Part shown: positions 17,084 through 26,786 of the stretch, in pieces
Layout of the letters: each line of letters opens with the position of its first letter
Numbering within the stretch: position 1 is the first letter of the stretch
Assembly: GCF_003149455.1 (NCBI RefSeq)
Contig: NZ_QFFK01000004.1
Span: 124,001-188,000 of the forward strand
Length of the DNA stretch: 64,000 nt
Reading direction: 5' to 3'
Origin: Chitinophaga deserti
GTDB lineage: Bacteria; Bacteroidota; Bacteroidia; Chitinophagales; Chitinophagaceae
The notes under the pieces: generated by a model
The model's database searches: none
What the model saw: only the letters and a program-made list of their open reading frames with translations
Told to the model about the DNA's origin: nothing
Translations under genes and position numbers: made by a program

Positions 17084-18145
17084 ATGCAAACGATTAACTC
17101 ACGGGAATGGAAGCGCCTTTTTACCGCCGCTTCACTTTTTACCCTGCTGCTGGGCGCCACCGGCTGTTATAAGAACCTGCTGCCTGAGGAAAAGGATCAC
17201 CTCAGCAACAATATGAACTATACAACGGAAACGTTTATAGCCAACCTCGGTAAAACCAATGTATTCATCAACGTGTTTAACGCCGATTATTCCACCCAGC
17301 CGCTCGAATTCACTATCGAGAATGTGCGAAAAGGCGATAAGCAACCCGCGCCTTTCCTGCGCGACCTGGTGGATACCCGGCAATGGAAAACATGGTACAA
17401 CGGAACGGAGAAAACCATCGCGGAGATAGAAGCGAAGACCTTCGTGCAGAAGCGCCCTATCCTCGATATCCGTCCCAATTCCGGCGAAATCATTTTCTGG
17501 AATGTGGACTCTTTCAAAGTGCCTTATGATATGTATTACTTCGATGTGCGTGTGAAAAACAAAGGAGGGGAGCGCCTGTTTACCAACCTTACGCTGGACC
17601 TGCGCCGTCCAAAGCCATACGATCCTTACATCTACGATGATATCACCGGCATACAGAAACCACTGAACAGCGGCGGCGTTGTGAAAGCGCATGACGTGAG
17701 GAACCTCCGCGACTATCAGCAGCGGGTGCTTACGAAAGACAGTGTGGACGTTTACTTCGTGAAAACCGGCAATGCGAAGAACACCGTATCGTTCCGCTTC
17801 TTTAACCGCGATTCTACCGTGATCCCGCTTACCGTATTCGATATGCAGCGGTGGGACAGCCTGTATTATTACAGCCCCATGGCCGATATACGGGTGAAGT
17901 TCGGATTCAACCAGCGGTTTGACAGAGACAGTACCATCGTTACCTATGATATTCCCAATCCTTTCCCGGTGTTGACCGATGTATCCGGCGGGCTGGATAT
18001 GGCATCGCTGTATTTCGATTATAAGCGGGTGAATTTCGGCCGGCAGGAGCTGGGCTTTGTGGCGGTTAGGTTCGCCATACTGGAGCCCGGAGAATGGACC
18101 GTGGCCGTTAAATTCAGGCAAACGCCCAAATTCGAAGACGACTGA
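17084..18145 (+). CDS. Lipoprotein of a Sus operon, DUF5007-like
   Basis: This 353-residue lipoprotein has a lipobox near residue 28 (LLLGATGC) followed by YKNLLPEEKDHLSNN. The sequence is rich in strand-like stretches with alternating hydrophobic residues (for example MYYFDVRVKNKGGERLFTNL) and has no catalytic motif I recognise. The LPEEKD opening and the genomic position resemble DUF5007 proteins that accompany SusCD pairs in Bacteroidota, but the assignment is from memory and moderate. It sits 11 bp after the FAS1/CBM6 gene and 32 bp before the second SusC, so it is the fourth gene of the operon. A role in surface glycan binding is inferred from context only. Confidence 0.72.
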   Translation: MQTINSREWKRLFTAASLFTLLLGATGCYKNLLPEEKDHLSNNMNYTTETFIANLGKTNVFINVFNADYSTQPLEFTIENVRKGDKQPAPFLRDLVDTRQWKTWYNGTEKTIAEIEAKTFVQKRPILDIRPNSGEIIFWNVDSFKVPYDMYYFDVRVKNKGGERLFTNLTLDLRRPKPYDPYIYDDITGIQKPLNSGGVVKAHDVRNLRDYQQRVLTKDSVDVYFVKTGNAKNTVSFRFFNRDSTVIPLTVFDMQRWDSLYYYSPMADIRVKFGFNQRFDRDSTIVTYDIPNPFPVLTDVSGGLDMASLYFDYKRVNFGRQELGFVAVRFAILEPGEWTVAVKFRQTPKFEDD

Positions 18146-18177
18146 TATCGTAAACACCAAGTAAAAAAGAAACTGAT

Positions 18178-21100
18178 ATGCGAAATATATATCTAAAAGC
18201 GATGGCGCTGTGTACGGTCTTCCTGCTCTTCGCAGGCAGCATCGCCCTGGCGCAGCAAAAGATCACCATCAAGGGTAAGGTGACGGATGCGCAGTCGCAT
18301 TCCGGCATCCCCGGTGTCAGCATCCTCGACGCCACCCTCAAAAAGGCAATCGCCATTACAGATCAAAATGGTAACTATTCTGTAAGCATAGAATCTGACA
18401 GGTCCCTGCTTTTCCGTTTTATCGGTTATGAAGATAAAACCGTAAAAGCCAACAAAGCAGAGATCAACCTCACCATGGCTCCCGCCGAGAAATACCTGAA
18501 GGAGTCCGTGATTGTAGGGTATACCACCCGCAGCAAGGGTTCTGTAACCGGCGCCGTATCCATGATCGATAAGAAGGATATCCAGGATGTACCTGTAGCC
18601 AACCTGGAGCAACTGCTGCAGGGTAAGGTGGCAGGGATGAATATCCAGAATATCAGTGGCGCCCCCGGCTTCGGCGGTTCCATCAATATCCGCGGTATCT
18701 CCCAGCTGAACGTTACCGGTAGTGGCGATGAGGCTTTCCTCTCCAGCTCCAACCCGCTGCTCGTGATCGATAACGTACCCATCGACTATGATGGCGGCAT
18801 CGACCAGTCTATGCTCCAGCCCGGTGCCGCTACTGGCCCGCTGGCATTGCTGCCCCCGGAAGATATCGAGTCCATCGAAGTGTTCAAAGATGCGCAGGCC
18901 GCATCTCTGTACGGCTCCCGTGGCGCCAACGGTGTAATCGTGATCACCACCCGCCGTGGTAACTCTGCCGTTCCCATCATCAACTTCAACAACAGCATCT
19001 TCCTCAATACCCCGCCTAAACTGCGGCCAGTATGGGGTGGTAACCTCGAAAGGGACTTCCGTACCTTCACCATCCTCAATTACAGTGAATACGACTTCCT
19101 TGCCAAGATTCAGCTGGCTACTGCCCAGTTCATCACAGACAGTCTGAACGGTTTTTACAATAACAGTACCGACTGGCAGGGGCTGTTTTACCAGAAAACC
19201 ATCAACTCCAACAATAACCTGCAGATCAGTGGCGGTAATGCGAAGATGAACTATAAAGCCAACCTCGCTTACCAGATGAACCAGGGTATTATCAAGAACA
19301 CCGGTTTCAATAAATACACGGCCAACATGCAGCTGAACCTGCAGCCCAACGACAGGCTGCGTATCAGTGGCCAGCTCTTTGGTGCATTGGGTCAGAAGCA
19401 GCGTGGTAATGGTGGCGGTCTCACCGGTAACGGTGCGGGTAACGCCTTCTCCAGCTCCCTGCTGCCCGGCCCCTCGCACTTCCTGGAGTTCCCAGAACTG
19501 AGAGCTTATCTCGAGAACGTAGATGATAACAACACCGTGAACATCCGCTCATACCTCAGCGTGGAATATGAAGTACTCAAAGGACTACGGCTTACCTCAG
19601 CCACGTCTTACGACTACTACACCGATACCCGCGACCGTTTCAACCAGGCCTTCAGTAACAATAACCAGACAATGATCTATGGTTTCGTTTCCCGCAGGGG
19701 AGAGCTGAACACACGTAACGGTCTTGTCTACAACTTCACCACCAATCCCGAAAACAGTGAGAAAGCGCACAACCTGCTGGTGAGTGTGTTTACCGAAGCC
19801 AATATCAAGGAGCGGGAAGATCATATCCGTGATATGCGGAATGGTCCGAGTGATTTCTACTGGGGCCCCCGTGGCTACAGCCCCCGCTTTTATCCCGGTA
19901 ACCCGTGGAATAACGCCACAGGGCATAACGTGAACGGTACGCATGAAAGCGCCACCTTCCACGCACTGTCTTATGCCGGTGTGATCTCCTATAACTTCCG
20001 GACCAAGTATAACCTTGACCTCTCATACCGTGCAGATGGTAACTCCAACTCCGGTACCCAGAGCCGTTATTCCATTAACCCGTCTATCGGTGTGCGGTAT
20101 AACTTTACCAAGGAATCCATCTTCCAGGATTTGAACTTCATCGATTACGGTTCTATCCGTGCTTCTTACGGTATCAACAGCCGCCCGGCTTCTACCCGTG
20201 TGAACTCCCTGGGCTACTACAGCATTTACTCCGACTATAACAACAACCCCGCCATCGGGCCTGACTGGGGTATTATGCCCAACCCGTACCTGCAGTCGGA
20301 AAAGGCTTTCCAGTACAACTTCGGGTTTGATGCGAGCGTGCTCAAAGGCAAACTCAGCGTTACTTACGACACTTACTTCAAAAAGTCTTACAACATCCTG
20401 CAGGATCAGTTCCTGTCTGACGTAAGCGCTTATAACAGGATCCAGGTGAACGGTGGCGCCATCGTGAACTATGGTCATGAGATGGTGATATCAGCACGGC
20501 CTTTTACATCCGCAAAAGCGGGTGGTTTCCAGTGGAACGTGTCTGTAAACGGAGCTATTGCACGGAGTGTGATCACAGAGCTGCCCGCAGGCATTCAGAT
20601 GTCGCGCTACAACGATGGCGGTCCCTTCTACATTGACCTCGCGCGCAAAGTGGGCCGCAACCCCATGAGCAACTACATCTACCAGACAGAAGGTATTTAC
20701 CAGTACAATAGTGAAGTGCCGGTAGACCCCATCCGTGGTGTGCGTTACAAAACCGGCCGTGGTAATGGTACTACTTACTTCCAGGCAGGCGATCCGCAGT
20801 GGCGTGACGTGAACGGGGATTACTTCCTCGATGACCGTGACGACAATATGATTTCCGGTAACCCTGAGCCGCTGATCGTTGGCGGTCTCTCCAATACCTG
20901 GAGCTACAAGAACTTCTCCCTGAACATTTACGCATCGTACCTCGCCAAGCGTACCATCATGAACACGGCCATGACTGCCCGCCTCATGAAGCTCACACAA
21001 CCGGCGAATATCGAATACAGCGGAGAGCTGGGAGGTTCTGTGAACATCTATGACCTCGACAAAATCGATTACTGGAAGAACCCGGGCGATAAAGCCAAGT

Positions 21101-21411
21101 ATCCCAACATTTACTATGTATGGAGGAACGGACAGATCCAGCCATTCCGAGCAGACCAGACGCTTTGGGAAGAAGACGGGTCTTACTTCAAGATCAACCA
21201 GATCACGCTGGGTTATACCTTCCGCGATTTTGCATTCATGAAGAAAGCCAAGCTCCGTTCGCTGCGTGCATATGCCACTGCATTCAACGTAGCCATCTTC
21301 TCCAACTATTCCGGCCCGAACCCGGAAAACGTGAGCCAGCTGGGCCGCGACAACATCAATGGCTATCCTTCCGCGCGGAGTTATACCGCGGGTTTTACAG
21401 CCGAGTTCTAA
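18178..21411 (+). CDS. SusC/RagA-family TonB-dependent transporter with CarboxypepD-like domain
   Basis: This 1077-residue outer-membrane protein has a signal peptide ending in SIALAQ, then a CarboxypepD-regulatory-like domain (ITIKGKVTDAQSHSGIPGVS, near residues 30-110). A plug follows, with ESVIVGYTTRSKGSVTGAVS, LEQLLQGKVAGMNI, a SINIRGISQ motif, PLLVIDNVPID and IESIEVFKDAQAASLYGSRG. The C-terminal barrel ends SYTAGFTAEF. It is the second SusC of the same operon and is closely followed by its SusD (18 bp). Compared with the SusC at 10964 it has the complete canonical N-terminus, so the two pairs are probably not a recent tandem duplication. Confidence 0.96.
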   Translation: MRNIYLKAMALCTVFLLFAGSIALAQQKITIKGKVTDAQSHSGIPGVSILDATLKKAIAITDQNGNYSVSIESDRSLLFRFIGYEDKTVKANKAEINLTMAPAEKYLKESVIVGYTTRSKGSVTGAVSMIDKKDIQDVPVANLEQLLQGKVAGMNIQNISGAPGFGGSINIRGISQLNVTGSGDEAFLSSSNPLLVIDNVPIDYDGGIDQSMLQPGAATGPLALLPPEDIESIEVFKDAQAASLYGSRGANGVIVITTRRGNSAVPIINFNNSIFLNTPPKLRPVWGGNLERDFRTFTILNYSEYDFLAKIQLATAQFITDSLNGFYNNSTDWQGLFYQKTINSNNNLQISGGNAKMNYKANLAYQMNQGIIKNTGFNKYTANMQLNLQPNDRLRISGQLFGALGQKQRGNGGGLTGNGAGNAFSSSLLPGPSHFLEFPELRAYLENVDDNNTVNIRSYLSVEYEVLKGLRLTSATSYDYYTDTRDRFNQAFSNNNQTMIYGFVSRRGELNTRNGLVYNFTTNPENSEKAHNLLVSVFTEANIKEREDHIRDMRNGPSDFYWGPRGYSPRFYPGNPWNNATGHNVNGTHESATFHALSYAGVISYNFRTKYNLDLSYRADGNSNSGTQSRYSINPSIGVRYNFTKESIFQDLNFIDYGSIRASYGINSRPASTRVNSLGYYSIYSDYNNNPAIGPDWGIMPNPYLQSEKAFQYNFGFDASVLKGKLSVTYDTYFKKSYNILQDQFLSDVSAYNRIQVNGGAIVNYGHEMVISARPFTSAKAGGFQWNVSVNGAIARSVITELPAGIQMSRYNDGGPFYIDLARKVGRNPMSNYIYQTEGIYQYNSEVPVDPIRGVRYKTGRGNGTTYFQAGDPQWRDVNGDYFLDDRDDNMISGNPEPLIVGGLSNTWSYKNFSLNIYASYLAKRTIMNTAMTARLMKLTQPANIEYSGELGGSVNIYDLDKIDYWKNPGDKAKYPNIYYVWRNGQIQPFRADQTLWEEDGSYFKINQITLGYTFRDFAFMKKAKLRSLRAYATAFNVAIFSNYSGPNPENVSQLGRDNINGYPSARSYTAGFTAEF

Positions 21412-21429
21412 CGAAGAAAAAAACTGATT

Positions 21430-22926
21430 ATGAAAAGGTGGTTTAAAATATGGTGTATAGCAGGAATTGTTGCGGGAGCCGGACTGAGCGCCTGTAAGGG
21501 TTTCCTGGACGTTAAGCCCAACGACCGTTTCACGGGGGCAGATTACTGGAGAAACGCCGATGACGCCCAGATGGGTGTGAACGCAGCCTATTCCCAGATG
21601 CGTGACCAGTATACCAAATGTATACAGTACAACTTTGCGGACTTCCGCCCCGGGAACTATGATTTCTGGAATAAGACCAACTTCAGGGCCATTTCCCAGA
21701 ACCTGCTCCGCAGCTCACTGGTAAGTGGTACCGACGGTACCAATGTGCCCCGTGAATCGTGGGAAACCTGGTACCGGTCTATTGCATCGGCTAACCTGGC
21801 GGTGGTAAGGATCAACGGAATGACATCCGACCAGATAGGCGATGTGCAAAAAGAGCAGCTGGTAGCGGAAGCACGGTTCGTCAGGAGCTTTATTTACTAT
21901 TGCCTTGTGCAGAACTATGGTAACGTGCCTTTCCAGTTCTCACCCTATGAGATAGACATGAAGCCGAAAATGAACCAGGTGCAGATTCTGGATTCCTGTA
22001 TCATAGACCTTCGCAAAGCCGCTCAGGTGCTCCCCGTTGCTTACAACGACCCTACTTACCGGGCCGTACGTGCAACCAAAGGGGCCGCGCTTACCCTCAT
22101 CGCGCACATGTACATGTGGCAGGCCGGGTTCGATAAAGCCCGCGCCGAAGAGCTGAACCGGAATGCTGCTAACGCTTGTAAGGAAGTGATGGACCTTGGG
22201 GTATATAAACTGCTGCCCTATACGGAAGAAACCATGCACGACATCTTCAAGGGCCGTTCCGAAGAAGGGATCTGGGAAATTTCCATGGATGTGAACTATG
22301 GCAACGTAACCGGTAACTTCCTTGCCCAGTGGGTACTTCACCAGCCCATCCTTGGCACCGCTACCAACCTGTACGGCGGCCTGGGCAGTGAGATCACCAT
22401 TAAGCGGGAATACATGGATATCATGTACCCTCCCGGGGAATCCGACAACCGGTTCACCCTTTGGTTCGATGATCCGTATAATACGGTGAATCCCCAGTCG
22501 CAGATGTTCCTGAAATTCTCCAGTGTGTCTGACCCCGTAGCACGCCGCTTCGATGCCAACATGATCATCTTCCGGTATGCCGGCCTGCTGCTGCTGCGTG
22601 CAGAAGCACTTGCCAATATTGGTGATGATGATGGCGCACGTACCCTGCTTAATGAGATCAGGCTCCGTGCACAGGCTTCCGATTACCTGGGCGCCGGTGG
22701 CCAGCCATTGAAGGATGCGATATTCCTTGAAAGGGTAAAAGAACTCTGGGGTGAAGGGCATCGCTGGTACGACCTCGTTCGCACCGGCCGTGTAACCGAT
22801 ATCTCCCAATGTGAGAATGTACTTACGCAGGATGAATTTGACCGTGGCGCCTGGACATGGCCCACACCCATCTCCGCCATGCGCAAGAACCCAAAGATCA
22901 CCCAAACCGCCTATTGGGCACAATAA
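21430..22926 (+). CDS. SusD/RagB-family lipoprotein
   Basis: This 498-residue partner of the SusC at 18178 has a signal peptide ending in the lipobox LSAC (residue about 22), a KGFLDVKPNDRFTG opening, the conserved LVAEARFVRSFIYYCLVQNY helix near residue 140, and a C-terminal block FLERVKELWGEGHRWYDLVR followed by TGR. These are standard SusD features. It would bind an oligomer at the cell surface and deliver it to the channel. The next gene begins 10 bp after its stop codon. Confidence 0.96.
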   Translation: MKRWFKIWCIAGIVAGAGLSACKGFLDVKPNDRFTGADYWRNADDAQMGVNAAYSQMRDQYTKCIQYNFADFRPGNYDFWNKTNFRAISQNLLRSSLVSGTDGTNVPRESWETWYRSIASANLAVVRINGMTSDQIGDVQKEQLVAEARFVRSFIYYCLVQNYGNVPFQFSPYEIDMKPKMNQVQILDSCIIDLRKAAQVLPVAYNDPTYRAVRATKGAALTLIAHMYMWQAGFDKARAEELNRNAANACKEVMDLGVYKLLPYTEETMHDIFKGRSEEGIWEISMDVNYGNVTGNFLAQWVLHQPILGTATNLYGGLGSEITIKREYMDIMYPPGESDNRFTLWFDDPYNTVNPQSQMFLKFSSVSDPVARRFDANMIIFRYAGLLLLRAEALANIGDDDGARTLLNEIRLRAQASDYLGAGGQPLKDAIFLERVKELWGEGHRWYDLVRTGRVTDISQCENVLTQDEFDRGAWTWPTPISAMRKNPKITQTAYWAQ

Positions 22927-22936
22927 CCCGACAAAC

Positions 22937-23650
22937 ATGATGAGTATGAAAAAAATATTCGCCTGCATGTTGTTCCTGGCTGCCGGATGCATGCTGTTCT
23001 CTTCCTGCAAAAAGGATGAATACTATAAAGACGGAGGCCTTGCCAACCCGATCTATAACGGCACTATATACGATTACCTGACCGAGAAAACACTGTACTT
23101 CGACAGTGTAAAACATATCATTGACCTGGCAGGCATGAAAGACATGTTTACCAATGATACCATTACTTTCTTCGCCTTTACTGACGACGCCATTAAAGCT
23201 GCGATGGACGATCTCAACGCCCAGCGCTTCATGAACCAGGAAGATTCGGTGAAAATGGAAGACCTCGGTGCCGAAGTATGGAAACAGTTTATCAGCATGT
23301 ACATCCTTCGCGGCAAACGCCTCGCAGGATCGTTCCCCCGGATGGCGCGTGATAATATCCGTGCATTCCCCGGCATCAACTATATCATGCTGAACGGATA
23401 CATCCTGAACATCGGCCTCGAATACACGAATTACCGCGGTGTGGAAGCCATCGGTCCCAGGATTCTCTACCTGACCGATGTAACCTTCGACCCCAGGGAT
23501 TTCCGTAATAACAGTAACGTACGTGTAGCTTCCAGCGACATACAGCCCCGTAATGGCGTGATACATGCGCTTACTTACCTGCATGTGCTCGGCTTCCGCG
23601 GCGGTGAATTCAGACGCGTGGCGCTTGATTATTTAAGGACCAATGAATAA
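22937..23650 (+). CDS. Fasciclin (FAS1)-domain lipoprotein
   Basis: This 237-residue lipoprotein begins at MMSMKKIFACMLFLAAGCML; its lipobox is FSSC, followed by KKDEYYKDGG. Residues of about 40-230 form one FAS1-like domain (IIDLAGMKDMFTNDTITFFA, FTDDAIKAAM, and a closing NGVIHALTYLHVLGF). FAS1 domains mediate adhesion or ligand contact; no enzyme activity is indicated. The frame is open far upstream inside the SusD gene, but the ATG 10 bp after the SusD stop begins a proper signal peptide. Its stop overlaps the next gene by 8 bp. It is a smaller relative of the FAS1 part of the protein at 15450. Confidence 0.9.
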   Translation: MMSMKKIFACMLFLAAGCMLFSSCKKDEYYKDGGLANPIYNGTIYDYLTEKTLYFDSVKHIIDLAGMKDMFTNDTITFFAFTDDAIKAAMDDLNAQRFMNQEDSVKMEDLGAEVWKQFISMYILRGKRLAGSFPRMARDNIRAFPGINYIMLNGYILNIGLEYTNYRGVEAIGPRILYLTDVTFDPRDFRNNSNVRVASSDIQPRNGVIHALTYLHVLGFRGGEFRRVALDYLRTNE

Positions 23651-25271
23651 CCTAACACTCATGACACACAAGATATATCTGGGAATGCTGTCGCTGGTGA
23701 TGATCGCCGGTATGGCAGCCTGCACAAGGGAAACGGTGAACAGCGACGGGCGGAACCCATATGGGGATCCGGTACTGGCTTCCATCATCTTCGCGGAAAA
23801 CGCTGTACGCCCTGCCAAAGGCTTTGTGAACGATGAAGTTCTCGTACGCGGAACAGGGTTCCTCAAGCATAAAGACAAACTGGAAATCTCCTTCAACGGC
23901 GAAAAAGCCGAGATACTGGAAGTGACGGACTCCGCCGTTAAGGTGCGTGTTCCTGCATTCGCCAGCTCCGGTAACATCAATGCCAAAGTAGGTGATGAAT
24001 TCTATTACGGCCCGTTCTACAATGTGTTCGGTCCGCTGCAGATGGATACCGTGTTTCCCAGCCTGCGGGGTGCCAACGCCATGATCAACACCATCATTGC
24101 AGCTAATGACGGGAAGTGGCTCATTGCCGGCCGTTTCAATAACTACGACAATGCCAATAAGACCGGCGGTGTTAACCGTATGGCCCGCGTATTGTCTGAC
24201 GGTAAGCTCGATAACGATTTCGAGTACGGATGGCAAACCGGCCCGCAGGGCGATGTGAATGCCGCCGTTTACCTGCAGAACGAGCAGAAGTTCCTGGTGG
24301 CAGGATACTTCAACCGCTATGCCCGTACGCAGAACGTGTACAGTATTGCACGGCTTAACTTTAACGGAACAAATGACTCTGCGCTGATCGAACTGCCTTC
24401 GCAAAACATGGCAGTAGGCTCTTCACTGGCTGGGGGCGTTCGTGGTACCGTGTACAACATGCACGTACTGCCCGACGAGAAGATCCTGCTGGTAGGGGAT
24501 TTCCGTTACTATGTGAAGCCCAATTACAACCTTACCTCCAGCATCGGGCTGGATTCCATGCATCTGGATTCCACTTTTGTACAGCATATGATCCGCCTGC
24601 ATCCCGACGGGGTGCTGGATACATCCTGGAACTACGACCTCCAGGAGCATCGTGGCCTCAATACCGTGAACGGGCGTATCTACAAATCGGAAGTACTGCC
24701 GGATGGTAAAATTCTCATTGCGGGTAACTTCACCACTTACCAGGGACAGCCTGCACCACGTATCGCCCGCCTGAATGCGGATGGTACACTGGATGCATCC
24801 TTCAATCCCGGTTCCGGTGCCGATCTGCTGATTTATGATTTCTACATTCAGCCCGACGGGAAGATCATCGTGGCAGGGGGCTTCAACCGCTTTAACGGGG
24901 TGTCGGCCAACAGAGTGGTGAGGATTATGCCTAATGGTGCGGTAGATCCCGGGTTTAGCGTGGGTGCGGGGCCTGATGGTAACAAGATCGACCAGATCGG
25001 CCTGCTGCCAAATGGTGCCATCATTCTCACAGGTACTTTCCGGAAGTTCGGGAACCTCACGCGCAATAACTTCATTGTGCTGAATGCGGATGGTACGGTG
25101 CATCCCACATACAATACCATTGGCGGCCTGCGGTATGCCACCGCGTCAGACAATGGTTCGGTGACGGAGATACTGCCTGTACAGGGTCAGAAAGCGGTAA
25201 TGATGGTGGGGAATTTCGATATGTTCGACGGCCGCCCTGCCAACAGGATCGTGAAGTTAGTTTTTGAATAA
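23643..25271 (+). CDS. Surface lipoprotein with IPT/TIG-like domain and delta-60 repeats (DUF5008-like)
   Basis: This 542-residue lipoprotein has a lipobox GMAAC near residue 27. Residues of about 45-120 look like an IPT/TIG immunoglobulin-like domain (VNDEVLVRGTGFLKHKDKLE). From about residue 140 onward several delta-60 repeats follow, recognisable as LPDGKILIAGNF...RIARLNADGTLDASFNPG and further degenerate copies, which should form a beta-propeller-like binding platform. The overall arrangement resembles DUF5008 proteins of Sus loci. It ends the eight-gene operon and is followed by a strong bidirectional terminator. The start at 23643 overlaps the FAS1 stop; an in-frame ATG at 23661 gives a tighter signal peptide. 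No catalytic site is visible. Confidence 0.85.
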   Translation: MNNLTLMTHKIYLGMLSLVMIAGMAACTRETVNSDGRNPYGDPVLASIIFAENAVRPAKGFVNDEVLVRGTGFLKHKDKLEISFNGEKAEILEVTDSAVKVRVPAFASSGNINAKVGDEFYYGPFYNVFGPLQMDTVFPSLRGANAMINTIIAANDGKWLIAGRFNNYDNANKTGGVNRMARVLSDGKLDNDFEYGWQTGPQGDVNAAVYLQNEQKFLVAGYFNRYARTQNVYSIARLNFNGTNDSALIELPSQNMAVGSSLAGGVRGTVYNMHVLPDEKILLVGDFRYYVKPNYNLTSSIGLDSMHLDSTFVQHMIRLHPDGVLDTSWNYDLQEHRGLNTVNGRIYKSEVLPDGKILIAGNFTTYQGQPAPRIARLNADGTLDASFNPGSGADLLIYDFYIQPDGKIIVAGGFNRFNGVSANRVVRIMPNGAVDPGFSVGAGPDGNKIDQIGLLPNGAIILTGTFRKFGNLTRNNFIVLNADGTVHPTYNTIGGLRYATASDNGSVTEILPVQGQKAVMMVGNFDMFDGRPANRIVKLVFE

Positions 25272-25296
25272 AGCACGTCTGTAGGGGACAATAAAG

Positions 25297-25332
25297 CAAA
25301 AAGCCATAAGATCTGATCTTATGGCTTTTTTT
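25297..25332. terminator. Bidirectional intrinsic terminator
   Basis: A perfect 12-bp stem (AAGCCATAAGAT at 25301-25312 with ATCTTATGGCTT at 25316-25327), a 3-nt loop and A/T runs on both sides terminate the Sus operon on the plus strand and the helicase gene on the minus strand. The helicase stop codon (25319-25321) lies inside the stem. Confidence 0.92.
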
Positions 25333-26620
25333 GTTGCGCGGGGCGATTATTACTGCGTTTGTTATTTCCGTTACGGGAAGGGCCTTTTCTGCCTCCTCCT
25401 CCGCCTCTTGGAGGTCCGCCGCCACGGTGACCACCTCCGCCACCTCCACCGCCTGATTTGCGGGATCTGGGGGTGTATTCGGGAACGGGTCCCAGCTCGG
25501 GGGGCACAGTGGCTTTTACAACCGCGTGGCCCAGGAGCTCTTCGATGCGGGAGAAACGGCCCTGTTCCTTGGGACTGATGAATGTATACGCGGTACCGTC
25601 TGTAGCGGCACGTGCCGTACGCCCGATGCGGTGGATGTAATCCTCCCCGTCGTTCGGTACGTCGTAGTTGATCACCAGGTCAATATCTTCGATATCGATA
25701 CCGCGGCTCAGGATGTCTGTAGCCACGAGTACGTTGGAGCGTTTGTTCTTGAAATTCAGAAGGGCCTGCTCGCGGTGGTCCTGCTCGAGGTCGGAATGTA
25801 TTTCCTCCACAGCGAATTTAGCGCGGCGGAGCACTGCTGCCAGTGTTTTTACATTCTGCTTGCGGGAGCAGAAAACAATTACGCTTTCCTTCGGGCGGCT
25901 GGTGAGGATGTGTTTAACGAGGGGCACTTTCTGCTCTTCATGAACCACAAATGCTTCCTGCTTGATGCGTTCCGGCGGTTTGGAAATGGCAATATTCACC
26001 TGGATGGGATCCTGGAGGATTTTCAGGGCGAGCTTGCGCATTTTATCCGGCATGGTAGCGGAGAAAAGGAGGGTCTGCCTGTCTTTCGGGAGGAAGGAAA
26101 TGATCTTCTCGATATCGTCGTGGAAACCCATGTCGAGCATGCGGTCGGCCTCATCGAGGATGAGATATTTCAGGCCCTTCAGTTTAACATAGCCCATGTT
26201 GAGGTGGGCGATCATGCGGCCGGGGGTGCAGATAACCACATCGGCCCCGGTGGAAAGTGCTTTCTTCTCAATGGCGAAAGATGCACCGTCGCCACCGCCA
26301 TACACCGCAATAGAGCTGATGTTGGTGTAGTAAGACATGCCTTCGAGTGCCTGTGCGATCTGAACGGCCAGTTCCCGGGTAGGAACGATGATCATGGAAT
26401 TGATCTGATGGTCGTCGTGCGTATGTGTGAGAAGATTCTGAATGGTGGGAAGCAGAAAAGCGGCCGTTTTACCGGTGCCGGTCTGTGCCGAGGCGATCAG
26501 GTCCCGGCCGGATAAAATGACGGGGATAACTTGTTCCTGAACCGGTGTAGCGGTTTTGTAGCCCATCGCATCTATACCATCCAACAGATCATCGTCAAAA
26601 TCAAATTCGTGAAAATACAA
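25319..26620 (-). CDS. rhlE: DEAD-box ATP-dependent RNA helicase, RhlE-like
   Basis: This 433-residue helicase carries all core motifs in order: Q motif (GYKTATPVQEQ), Walker A AQTGTGKT, PTRELA, TPGR, DEAD, SAT, a VATDILSRGIDIED segment and HRIGRTAR. The C-terminal 50 residues are Gly/Arg/Pro/Lys-rich, a flexible RNA-binding tail as in RhlE proteins that act in ribosome assembly or RNA turnover. No ATG occurs at the expected start: the frame begins with TTG (complement of 26618-26620) coding MYFHEFDF, and the first ATG, at residue 19, lies inside the Q-motif region. A TTG start is therefore the best choice. The gene is monocistronic. Confidence 0.94.
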   Translation of the reverse strand: MYFHEFDFDDDLLDGIDAMGYKTATPVQEQVIPVILSGRDLIASAQTGTGKTAAFLLPTIQNLLTHTHDDHQINSMIIVPTRELAVQIAQALEGMSYYTNISSIAVYGGGDGASFAIEKKALSTGADVVICTPGRMIAHLNMGYVKLKGLKYLILDEADRMLDMGFHDDIEKIISFLPKDRQTLLFSATMPDKMRKLALKILQDPIQVNIAISKPPERIKQEAFVVHEEQKVPLVKHILTSRPKESVIVFCSRKQNVKTLAAVLRRAKFAVEEIHSDLEQDHREQALLNFKNKRSNVLVATDILSRGIDIEDIDLVINYDVPNDGEDYIHRIGRTARAATDGTAYTFISPKEQGRFSRIEELLGHAVVKATVPPELGPVPEYTPRSRKSGGGGGGGGHRGGGPPRGGGGGRKGPSRNGNNKRSNNRPAQQKKP

Positions 26621-26726
26621 TGTATATATGCTTTTTAATATAGGTAAAAAGTAAAGATAAGCATAAATCCGGCACTGCGGGCACGATTCATCATTAAATC
26701 CGCCACAAATACGGTTTTGCCAGCAT

Positions 26727-26762
26727 GATAAAGCCGGAAGCTGCTATGGCAGCGCTTCCGGC
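26727..26762 (-). terminator. Likely terminator of the small membrane protein pair
   Basis: On the minus strand GCCGGAAGC (26762-26754) pairs with GCTTCCGGC (26741-26733) and is followed by TTTATC. The stem is strong, the U-tract short. It lies 25 bp after the stop of the 26787-27194 gene. Confidence 0.6.
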
Positions 26763-26786
26763 AGGGTATAGGGATGAAAGGACGGG

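Noticed and set aside
22811..22936. Extension of the FAS1 lipoprotein into the SusD gene
   Set aside because: The upstream codons lie in SusD and would bury the signal peptide. The ATG at 22937 starts a proper lipoprotein signal.
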